Source: Limanda limanda (lineage: Eukaryota; Chordata; Actinopteri; Pleuronectiformes; Pleuronectidae). Taken from it: a stretch of 64,000 nt of DNA. The stretch spans positions 15,330,940-15,394,939 of the forward strand of contig NC_083655.1 of assembly GCF_963576545.1 (NCBI RefSeq), given 5' to 3'. The position numbers and the translations under genes are program-made. The notes under the pieces are model-generated. The model did no database searches, had not been told where the DNA came from, and saw only the letters and a list, made by a program, of their open reading frames with translations. Shown here piece by piece: positions 45,601 through 57,600 of this stretch. How positions within the stretch are numbered: the stretch's first letter is position 1; each line of letters opens with the position of its first letter.

Positions 45601-48600
45601 GACTGACACACCACACACCACATTCTCCTGACAAGTCGCGGCCTGCTTCTGTTCACTCTCGTTTCACTGCCAGTCTTCTCTTCTGCTCTTTAACGTATGG
45701 TGCCCCTGCTGACACAGGATTTTACCTCTGGGCTTAGTAAAGCATCTTGGTGCGCTCCCTGCCAAACACCCTCACCGAGGACATGCCTGTTCACCCACCT
45801 CAAACAAGCCCCCTGAGGTTTCTTTGCAATGTATGGGAAGGCTCAGCAAAACCTGAAGGAACACGGTTCAAGCAATTATAGAGCGAAAGAAAAATCCAGA
45901 TGCTTTCTCCCATATGTTTCACTGTCCTGCAGTAAGCTGTGTGCTTTGGCTGTTGGGCTTACAACAAGGCGAGACAGAGCTGCAATGGTGTCGAGCACTG
46001 TGGTGTCCTGTCCCCACCACAGAGAGAATAATGTGGTTTGAGTTCTTAAACCATGTCTGAGGAGTGCTATTTTAATGGTTTTCAGATCAGACCATAATGC
46101 AATGTTACATTTTTAGAGATGGCTTAATTTTAGAACAATCCCCTTTGACACTAATTGCACCAGACACCATCGGTAACCATGTGGGCTTCTGGGATAAGCC
46201 TTCAAATTGAAAGCTGCTCACAATCAATTTGATTCAGCGCTTGAGTGACTTTGAAACAATATTTTTAGTGTTTGAGTGTAAAGAAAAAAATTATTATATT
46301 CGTCTTTTCTTACTAAACAAGTTTTGCCACTGAGTTTCTGGAAACAAGAAAAGAAAAGATCAAATACTTATTTCCAGGTCGTCTTTCTTCATGCATGTCA
46401 ACCATACTGTATACTGACATGATACTTTATATCTGAAATAAGAAATATAAGCCAATAATACGGTCTCACCAATTGTTAATAGTAAGAATGAAATTGTTTT
46501 GTGCTAGGTGATAACACATTGTTTCCGGAGTTAAACCTCTGTGCTGATAATAATAATTTCCCCAGTTTCCTCCCTGCACAATGTGAAGGACTCAGTGTTG
46601 AGGCGTTTAATAATACGAGGGGGGAATTTACTCTGCCAGACTCTGTAAGTGTATGGGGCCGAAAGAGATCGCATCTGTAATTTACGATGTACATTTATGC
46701 CACTTTGCCCAGCGTGTGTAAGTGGGAGAGCAAGATGAGACATGACGCTCTATTCGGTATGTCTGCGTCGCCGTATCTTGTCTGTAAATAAATCTTCAAA
46801 GCGGATGTCTGATGTGTGATCTTTTAAAGTGGCTTGGGAGTTTACATGTAGGAGAGGCCAGATAACCAACTCATGTTTCTTTTCTCTGTTTTCCGCAGGG
46901 AGACATCCAGCAACTTCTGATCGTGGCTGATTCCAAGGCCGCGTACGACTACTGTGAACATTACAGCCCGGACTGTGACACTCCCCACGGCGAATCCCTA
47001 CAGGCCCAGGAGCCAGAGGAAGAGGTCAGCCAACCAGGGAGGGTGGGAGGGGGTATTGCAGCAGTTGAAGGGTCCTGATTGATTTCGATTCTCTCAGAGG
47101 AGGGATTGAAGAGCTTCACTTAAATCCAGGGCCTGTTGAGGCTTTTTACTTGGTTTTATTTGCTCATTTAAGTCTGTGTGTTTAGTCTCAATTTGGACGG
47201 AACCCTTATAGGTGGTTCAATGTATTTACATAGAAATGGCTCTAGCATGTAAGTTAGTAATAATACCTTGGGAAGTTTGCTCCGGGGATACGTGATGTAT
47301 TCTTAGAAAGCGTCATTGTGCCTTTGTCGTCTTAGGCTTTTCTCTCAGTCTGTTCCACAAATACACTTCAGGCTTTACACTTTGGGAAATCTATATGATC
47401 CTAGTGTAACTGTACATGTTTAAACTGACAGCTACAGAGTAATCCACAGTAGTTCAAAGATTCTATACAATATCAGGAGAATAGAATACATATCAGGTAT
47501 GGTAAGAACAGACTTGTCTGAGTCCTGTTTATAAATATCAACTGATTAATTTGATCCAATTTTACAGTATCGTCCTTATTCAGTGTAATATACATGTAAA
47601 CAACGTAACAAAGCACACTATTTCAGCATTGTCATATGCTGTGTATCTAAAGCGTGAAAACACACTAAACCAATAACTGAAACTCCAACACATGGTCCCC
47701 ATCTGGCCACACCCTGAATCAAATGATGTCACAGCAGGTGTTTTCCATCAAGTAGGAAGGTGGAGGTAAAACCCCTGCAGTGATGTGCTGGACTGGAGGT
47801 GTGGCCAGATGTGCAGCGAGAGCAGAGCAGCAGCTGTGACCCGCTGTGACCTGTGAGATTAAGTGTGTCTTCACACTTCAAAGTTTCACCGTGATGACAT
47901 AGTGATTTACTGATTGCAGTGTGAGCACTCAGGAGTTTGATTATGTTATGAGCGCGACACATGACAGCACAAGATTTAAATTTAAAAGGTTATATTGAAA
48001 GGAGCTGAGAGGGTTACTTATTCTGTTCTTCTCATCTCTTCCTATGTCCCTAAGTTATCTATTAACATCTTAAGGAGGCAACATACAATTCTATTAACCC
48101 CAACTGTTTGCTCCCAGTTCTTATTGTTGTGCAAGCAGCAGCAGAGAACACATACATCTTAATTGATCACACATGTCAACATGTCTGACTTAGTGCTTCA
48201 AGTTAGTCTTTCTTCTTATATATTTGTCCATGAATCATTTACATGGTTATTATGGGCTCGTTGAAACACTCTTGGACACTGACCAGCTGTAAAATAGTTT
48301 TGTGTTGACTTATCCTACATCATGGGCCAATTTAATTTAGATACAGCAACTATAATTAATTTGATAATTTGGTAGCACACATGTTGCTTGATACCATGAG
48401 CTGTGACTTTTAATCAGGTAAGCTTGGTATCATGCTCAGCATTTCAGAATGATAAAGTTCATGTTGCTATTATATGAAATGGTTTAGTTTTTGCCCCCTT
48501 GACAAGGGACTGGTAGAGAACTACAAGTCTAAAAGAAGAAGGAAGAGGAAGAGGAAGCCGCACTTTGTTTAGATCAGAAACCTTTAATCTTAAACACTCA

Positions 48601-51600
48601 CATGTGTATAATTTACATGCTTGCAGTGAGAAAGTTCCATTACTATATCCCTGAAATGCAGCTGGTGATTTTGTCTTTAAGGTTTCCCTGTTGTTTTATG
48701 AGCTTTTAAACTTCCCATCTGTTGAAATGTTTGTAGGCCAGGCCTGTTTCAGCGTGTGTTTACTTGTTTGTTCTGCGTATGAGGACCATTATCTGATTTA
48801 ATCACACTTGGTTTGGATTACATGAGGGTAATGATGATGTTTTTTCATCATCAATGAACCATAATAAGTTAACGTTTTATTAATTATTTATTTGAATACA
48901 TAATAACATTACACTGTGTAGCGTGTAGCATTTTTTATGATGCTATGGATATAATATTATTAATACTGCACTGTTTATTCAGTCTCTAACAATAATACTG
49001 TTTTTTTATCTTTATTGCTCAAGCTATACTCAAACTTAAACTACTTGAAGGATGACATGTGTATCATCTACTTCTTCTGCATCCTTGATGCTAATGCTAA
49101 TGCTAACACCAACACCTCTCTTCATCCCACCCTCTCTCTCCTCTCTCTCTCTCTCTGAACCTCTCCAGTACACTACTGATTTAGATTACTCTCAGTTCTA
49201 TGATTACTCTGAGGGAGCCACAGACAGTGTTCCAACCGATGAGTATTCTGAACCGCAGGTAAATGAAAAAAGGAAAAGAAAAGAAAATGAAAGATGTTTT
49301 CCCTTTTTTGTCCATCCCACCCCACGAGTTTGTCTTGTGTGTGTTGTCTGCGTCTCAGTGTTATGTTCATGTGCACACAGATTTACTGGGAGTAATCTGC
49401 TTTACGAGAATAAGAGTCCTTCAGATTTTCTAATTTTTTCTGCAAAATAATCAAAGAATCAGGCTGAAGTTTTGAGCTGATTATGCTTTCTCTGATGACC
49501 TTACAGTGACACAGCAGAACTACAGTAGACTCTGGTGTGTGCGTGTCAACATGCTTGTTGTGTCAGTCCTTCTTGTGTCTGTTTTTATGAGGCTGCTGCT
49601 TCCTCTCACTGGGAATGCCATTTGCCTTGAGTGTGTTTTTGCATTTCAGCATGTCTTTAAACTGTTCCTATATATTACAAAATATCAGCAATATTACATG
49701 GCATTCTGCAAAGGCAAATCTAAGCTCCATTGCTGCTCTAAAGTGTTGCTGAAAGGCAAATCCTCTGTGTTTTGTGTTTGTGTCAGTCCCAGATTGTTTA
49801 GCATATACAGTATGTCCCTAAAAGTCTCCTGTGTGTCACATGAAAGGCTTAGTCTTCGGCTGTTGTACAACACCCTTTCCACCCAACTGTCATGTAATCT
49901 AAAGGTAGTGTTAATATGACCAGTGCTCCAGTTCCAGCCCTTGTAGTTGGTTAACATGGTGTCCACGGGAAAGGACACCATGCAAACCAACTACTGTACA
50001 TGGGCTGCTGCCGGTAAACGGAGCATGTGGTTCTTTGGCAGTTGGGAGGGTAAAGATTCTGTGCAAAAGTCGCAGACTGTGCCTTTAAAAATCGTCATTT
50101 CCACTTTTGAATGTTCCATGTTTGTCTTGGTGTTCTTTGTCGCCGAACCCTCTTCCAGAGAACGAAACGTAGTGTCTCCATGAAAAAGAAGAGGACCAGA
50201 AAGTCCCTCAGTAAAACTAAGGCCAAGCCCTTAAAGTTCTTGGCTGCCAAAAAATCACCGACTAAAAAGTTTGCCGCTAAGAAGAAACGACAGATGCCTG
50301 GCTACCAGGCCACAGCGCCGGCACGACACAGAGGCAATTTTAGGGTAAACATTCACGTTCAGAAAAGATCAAATCCCATCAAGATCTTCCCGCCCTGAAC
50401 GCTGAAGGGAAAATCTGTGATGGCCAACGTAGAGCTCCCTAACCTCCTTTGTGTAGAAGTAGCTCAGTCTGTAGCCAGCTTGAGAGGAACCCTGTCAAAT
50501 AACCTTGATTTGAGCCTTTGTGTTAACCCTCGCTTTATTCTTCTTTCCTTTTTTCAACATGACTCAGCTAAACAATGTAGAAGATTACAATACAGACATT
50601 GACTACGGAACTGTAGATGGTTCTCAGACTCAGTCCCCCTATGGCACGAGTGGACCCCACGAGGTAATTTTCATCTTTATTCTCATCTTCTTTTAAAAAC
50701 CGGTGGGTTCTTTTGGGGAATGTGAGCAAGGAAGAGTTAACCAAGGAAGCATCTGGTATGAAATGTCAAAGACACAGCCACTCAAGTGAACGGATGTGTC
50801 TTTTGACTTGACTTTGGTGTGGACAGGAGGAGTTTTTATTTAAGTTTTAAAGCTACAACCCACTTGCTCCACTGCAGACACGCTTTTGCATGCTTAGAAA
50901 ATAATGCAATGGACACTGTGGAGTTCATTTGTAGCATTATGTTGACACTCAATTTTTGCTAAGGCTGCAGATTTTATTAGTTTTCAAGTTAACATCAGTC
51001 TTTAGAGATTAGTGATGGATTGTAATAGAAAAGACAGATGAACAAGCAGTTTCTGCAATGCATAGTGTACGTTTATTTACCTGGAGCCAAACATGTGTTT
51101 AAGAACCAGAGCCTTTTGCCCAGAATTATTGTCCCAGTCACACTAGCTTGACTGCTTGTATTACCCACACAAAGAGAGGAGAGTTGACTTGCAGCCTCAT
51201 CCAGCACTAAAGGACGCTGTTCATGGCAGAGCGTCTCTTAGCCAAGTCACTGACATTAAATGATACTGGATTTAAAAAATAAAACATGCCCTGTTGTGCA
51301 TCACATGAGTTTGGTTTTGATCAGTAGTTCTGCTAATTACCTCTGAAAGAACTATGATCAACGAGGATGAAATCTCATCACAGCCAGCTACACACACTGT
51401 CTACTGCATCTGACAAATTGGATGTGATTACACAGGAAATTCTAAATACATGATTCGGTGAGATGGGAAGTGGAAATCCTGCTAATTGTAACTGTGTAAT
51501 TGCATCCATTCTGTCGCTCTCTAAAGATAAATCCAGAGTTATCCCAGTTTTAGGGAAAGACAAAATTTTGGTTGTAGCACTTGTGCCAAATACAGAGTGT

Positions 51601-54600
51601 AACAGGGGAAAAATGGATTTGTAAACCAATGTAAATAAATATATATCATGATGCACTCTGTGTATCTGCACAGCCTCTACAACCTGGTGATTGATGTGAT
51701 GTTTTGTGCAGATGCTGCTGGTGTCAGACGTGTGTTTCAGCCTTTCTTTACTGTCTGTGTCAGTAGAAAAGAAAGCTGAAATAACATCACGTCTGTCCAC
51801 GTGTTGAAATCACAAACTTTTGATCATCAGAGTCAGCCATACAGTAACACTTCATTTATTCCATTGTGTATTTACTGAGCTAGTGTTGCTGAAAGTAACT
51901 ATAAGTATAATATAAGTAACACAATTCAGTACTTAATTTGGCTAAAAAGATTTTTTTTAAAAGCTGCTGGATTTAAAAATTCAAGTTACAATCATGCATC
52001 ACTATCAGTTCATCAACTTTCCTCTTTATACTTGGAATAAATAAAGTGTTGCTGCTTTGTTTTTTTGCCTAATATGCTGAATTCATTAGCAGTCTGCTTT
52101 AATAACATCTTAAAGTACACTGTTCACCTCAACTGCTTCATTAACATCCCTTTCTCCTTGGTTGCTCACCATTCCTCCCCCCTTCCTATCCTGGGTAACG
52201 CCTGAAAGGCTGCGGAGGAGGATGTTGTCGGTGCGTATGTCACCGACGCTGCTCCCAATGCCGCCGAGCCCACCGCTGTCCCAGAGACGGGGGACAACTT
52301 GGACACGGGTGCGGAAGCATACAACTTTAAGGAATATGTCCTAAACGAGTATGACTTGGGCGATGTTGACAACAGGTTGTATGATTACGGGGCATATGAT
52401 GAGTACGGCCTGGCCCCGCCCAAGCCCACGGCGGCCTACGAGGATGAGGTGGGGCCCGGGGTTGCCGCGGAAACCGACGTTTCTGAGAGCACCGTAAGTA
52501 TCACACCCCCACTCCGCTGACCGAGGGGTGTGTGCATGAAGGGCCCGCATCAGGGACTCACTCTGTCCTCCAGTGCACGCCTTACTAGTGGGTTGCTTGT
52601 CATGGGATACGTGTGGTGTCAGTAAATGCAGTGTGTGTGTGATTTCTGATTTAATGACTGACAGTTGTCATGGGGACAGTGCATGCATCTGGGTGTAACA
52701 GATTTTTTTATTTGGTAGTTTCATTGTGGCAGAGGAGCACAGGAATGATACGCACTCATTATTTTCTTTCTTTCTTACAACTTATTATCCCCACACACAT
52801 TCTTTATTTTAATCAGTGTATGTCTACCCAACCTGCAACCCTCTCAAACATATCCAACAAGCCCCACCCCCTTTGTCCATACCTCCATTTTGACAACATG
52901 ACAACCCTCCTTGCATACACTACAATTATCCTATAACTCATAGGCAGCTGCCTGCAGAGTGAATGCACACACATAAACACACGGATGTATTGAGGCTGTT
53001 AAAGATTCCTTTCACTCTTTCATGCCCAAACTTTTGAACCCTACCCTCACAGCTCATCCCAGTTTGTCAACCAGTTTGTGGAAATATCTCACTCACATCC
53101 TTTTCCACACTTCACCTTTAGTCATTTGACCCCAGCGCTGTTTAAATTGATATTTTTGTGGGATTTTTTTTGCATGAGAGTTATAACCTGCTGGTGTTGA
53201 GTGTTTTTTTTTTTTTATCTGGTCACCTTCAGCCACACTGCACAATGGTAATGCAATGACAGCACTGCTCCATTTCAAGCACAGCACAATGTAGAGGTCC
53301 ATTCTTTCTCTGAAGTGACTAACTCTGTGTTGCCTGTTTTGTTCCGTAACGTCATCTCACTTTTTGTGCAACTCTTCACTCACTTTTCTGTCTCTGACAA
53401 AGCTGCAGTAGTTACATCTAAGTATGCAATATTGATTGATCTCTGTAAAACATTTTGTTCAAGCGTTCCCACACATTCTTTTCCCTGGCTGAGCTGCCCC
53501 CCCCACCCCCCACCCCGCCCCACAGTTGCCATTGCTCATCGCTGCCATTCATTCACCTGTGAACTGTGTGACTGCTGTGTGAAGAATGCCACCTCTGTGC
53601 TCGCTCTGTAACTACAGGTCGCTGGTGCCGCAGGAGCCTTCGGAGAGAAGGGAGAGAAGGGCGAGCCGGCAGTGATTGAACCTGTAAGTCCAAGAGTCAA
53701 TGCTGATACCTACCTGTCATTTTTTTCTACACATGACATGTCCAAATGTCTGCGGTTATATAAAACACTGGTTAAACACTTCAAACTTGCATCAGAATTT
53801 GACTGTTTTCTTTTTTTAAAGGGCATGCTGATTGAAGGACCACCAGGACCTCCTGGCCCAGCTGTGAGTATATTGATTTAAGTCCTGAGCTTCATTAATA
53901 CACCACGTTTGTCTGGGTTTAAACCTGCTTGCGTGCCGGTGGTCTGACTTAGCGTCGTCTTTTCAGGGTCTTCCAGGTCCCTCAGGCCTACTGGGACCCC
54001 CAGGCACCGCTGGAGATCCCGGTGAGAGGGTGAGTTGAAATTTATGTCTCCAAAAAACCCACTGTTATGTTTGTGTGTGTATGTGTGTGTGTAAATTGGT
54101 TATATAGTGATCGATGGTGCTACATAGTAATAGTTATGAGTACCTCATGCCTCATGGGAACTTAACCTTCGTCGACTTCATTGCATAGGCACACAGTATT
54201 GTAAAATACCAGCCCATTGGCTAACCTGTCATATCAAGCAAAGTGCAACTTGGATCTACTTATTCAAAATGTAATCACATGCTGCTTCTGTAAAGATCAA
54301 AACAAACCCAAACAGTTTAACCGTCGCTACAAATCAGTGGGCTTGTTTTTTTTAAACAGTAGTAAACTAAGCAACAATATTTATGCTTCACATGATGCGG
54401 TAAAACTGAGACAACCATTAAACTGTTAGATGGAAATTAGCTACCAGTTTACACATTAAGACCAGAATGAATCTTAACAGGTAAGTCATTAGAGGTCAAG
54501 CTGTGGAAGGTTAGAAGCTGGAGGATATTTGCCCTGGGTTTTCCCTCAGAAGAAGTATCCATCTCTGTTCCGCAGATGTGCAACACACTCCCTCTTTCTC

Positions 54601-57600
54601 TCACACGCATGCATACACACACACACACACACACACAGACACACACATTCAAACATGGGCACCAGAATTCATGGAAAGGGATGTTGGTTTTGGACTGTAG
54701 ACAGTAGCAGGGTTTACAGATGGACAGGCTCAGTCTATGTGTGCTGCAGGAGGAGGAGCACATATTAATGAACCTAACAAACAGCACACCTCCAGCATTT
54801 AGTGCCCCAGCTGTGTGGTGTGTGTGTGTGTGTACTCTGTGTGAAAGTGTGTGTGGCTCTGTTTGCTTTTCCCTCCACATTACTGTCACTGTTAACCGCA
54901 TAGGAGCGTAGTACAGAATCAGGTACATTTTTCATAACGTCTGGATACATATGTTTGTACATTTTGTCTGCACTGATTTCGATAATGATCAACGTCATTT
55001 GAATTCTCACAACATTTACATCTGGATTAAATCTTAAATGCACAACACAATATGTGGGGCATGTGATAAAGTCTTTAGAAAGGCCTTTAATTTAAACATC
55101 ACATGTCACTAATATAGATTAACTGGTCAACTGAGTTTCAGAAATTTTGATATGACGATATCTGCATTACTTACAATGCTTATGAGATGGATTTTTATTT
55201 TTAATCATTATTGAAGAGTCACTGAAGGAAGATAATTTGTCTTTATTCCCTTTAAATGTTTTATTTTCTTCCCTGTGTCCCAGTAAAACTTAAAGTTGAT
55301 TTTTCTTCGTTTTCTGTGTTACAGGGTCCTACTGGTCGTGCTGGACTGCCTGGTGCTGATGGTTTACCTGGACCTCCTGGTACCATGCTGATGTTGCCAG
55401 TAAGTGCTCGATACAAGAAAAATATTTGTTTACGGACTTCCATTTTTCTGTTTTTAGTAGTCAAACAGATTGAGTAATGTTTTTGTTTGTGTGTTTGCGT
55501 TCAACAGTTCCGCTTTGGGGGAGACGGTGAGAAGGGTCCAGTGGTGTCTGCCCAAGAAGCCCAAGCCCAGGCCATCCTCTCCCAGGCCAGAGTAAGTACA
55601 CAAGGACATTAAACAAGCCCCCACGTGGCAGAGCCCCCCCCCCCACCCCTGCCTGGCTCCCTACACACAGCTGTAGGGGGAAAGGAGGGGACGGATGAGG
55701 GAGGCAGCATTTTGCTGGATAGGGGAGGGGAGGGGAGGGGAGGGGAGGGGCGCACACTGAGTTTAGTTGACCTTGCGGGGCTAAAAGGAGACATGCCGAG
55801 CAGGCTGAAGTGCAGCAACATAAAAAAGGCCACTTTGAACAGATGGACAGGAGAGACTGTTAAAAATACTCCTGTGGCTCTTGGCCTGCGGGTGGGCTAA
55901 ACTGACAGGTGTAGGAAGTGTCTCTGTGCATGTGGGAGAGGAGAAAAGATAAAAATCTGGACTTGGTATTTTGAGAAGCTGTCGGGTTCTCCGCGAGATC
56001 CACCAATAATTACGCCCTCAGACACGACAGTGAACCAAGAGATGAGGGTCTACGGCGTAAGAAAACACATATTCATCACTCAAGACCAAATAAAACAAAT
56101 CAATCCAAATAAATCTGACGCATGACAGAGGATGTCATTATGACAAAGTTAAAAATAAATGCAAACTTGGTTCAAACATGTGTGTTCTCTACGTACAGTG
56201 TATAGATTTTTGACTGTGTGGAATCTGACCTTGTTCTTGCTTGTGTCTGGCCTGCAGCTGGCTATGAGGGGACCCCCAGGGCCGATGGGTTTGACAGGAA
56301 GATCAGGCCCAGTGGTGAGTCTTTCTTCTTTTTCTCGTGGTTGCTTGTAAATTTGGGTGCATAACGTTTTCACCTCATTTTTACCGTCCAATCTAGTATG
56401 TTTGCAATTGACAATTGAAGTTGTCGCAAGTGCACAAACTCCATCGGATCAAATTGAAGCTTCATGCTGTGGTGTATGCCTGTCTGTGGCTTTCTAGAAA
56501 CAGCAATGTTTTAACAAGTTTAAATTGACTTTCAGTATATTTCTACTGCTCTAATTGTCAAACTGAAGGAAGCAGATGATTAGTTTTGTAATGTGCTGTT
56601 GCATCAACACCTGGTGGCTCAGTGGCCACACTGCCTGTCTGCTAGGTGTAGCACCTGCCAAGAAAATGTCATTCTGTCCCCCATTCCCCTCCCCTTCTCT
56701 CTCTGGGGCTTGTTGATACACGATCCCCTATTTATATGCAGGTAAAGGCTCGGGGTACTTTCCAAAACTGCTGGTTGCGAGCTAAAGGGCCAAGTGTATT
56801 GATCTGAAAATATATGGCTATAATCAGAGGCAAAGAATAGTGGAATACATTTTAAATTTGTGGCTGAAAATGTATACGTTTTTTAAAATTACATGTTCAC
56901 ATGTCAGTGTTTCGGACAGTCAAGCTATGTGATGATTCTAAAACATCTGTCTGTAACTGCCAAATCACCAGCTTCGAATCCATGGCTGTCTGCAGACAGA
57001 TTACAGAACACAGTGTGCCCTACATCTCGGCCTATACCGACAATTTAGGATTGTACTTATAGACTTTAAATATATGGCAAAAGGCTCCATGGGGAGAAAG
57101 TGTCCCTGCATGTCTATGATGATCCTTTTGAGATATATCAGGATAACGTGATATGCCAGAAAAAAAGCCAAAGCAATGTTTGTGTCAGATGCACACAATC
57201 CAGAATAAAAAGAACAATCTCAGTGATTACTTCATCATGTCTCCGACTCTCTTCTCAGGTACTTCACGCATTTGTAGCAAAAGGAATGTGTGTATCCCTT
57301 GTCTTCCGATGAACTTGCATAGAAAATCTGCATATTCAGCTAAATATCGCCATCTGCTGTTTCCTTGAAACTAATTTTACTCATCAAAGTGCATGTGTGA
57401 CAAACTGAAGGAGCTGTTTTTGGTGTGTTTTTTCTGTATTTAGGGTATACATGGTTCTCCTGGACTGAAAGGTGAAGGTGGAGACCATGGTCCTCAGGTG
57501 AGAAAAAACTGTTTCCACTGCTCTAAGGCATAAAAGTTTCCCCTACCAGCTACTGTTACACCAGCTCAAACTGTTTTGTCTGTTGTTCACCAAGTGATCC

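Larger units (their letters stand above)
38664..46898. other. col11a1 intron 4 (8.2 kb, longest in window)
   Basis: Holds the 742-bp tandem duplication (38748-40231), a C-rich pyrimidine block with (CCA)n at about 42990-43090 and CA-rich repeats at 44929-44969. The 185-codon open frame at 44998-45555 starts at TTG and resembles no family I know. Confidence 0.6.

Noticed and set aside
56606..56660. GGTGGCTCAGTGG, similar to a tRNA-type A box
   Set aside because: No B box follows at the expected spacing; not a tRNA or intact SINE.
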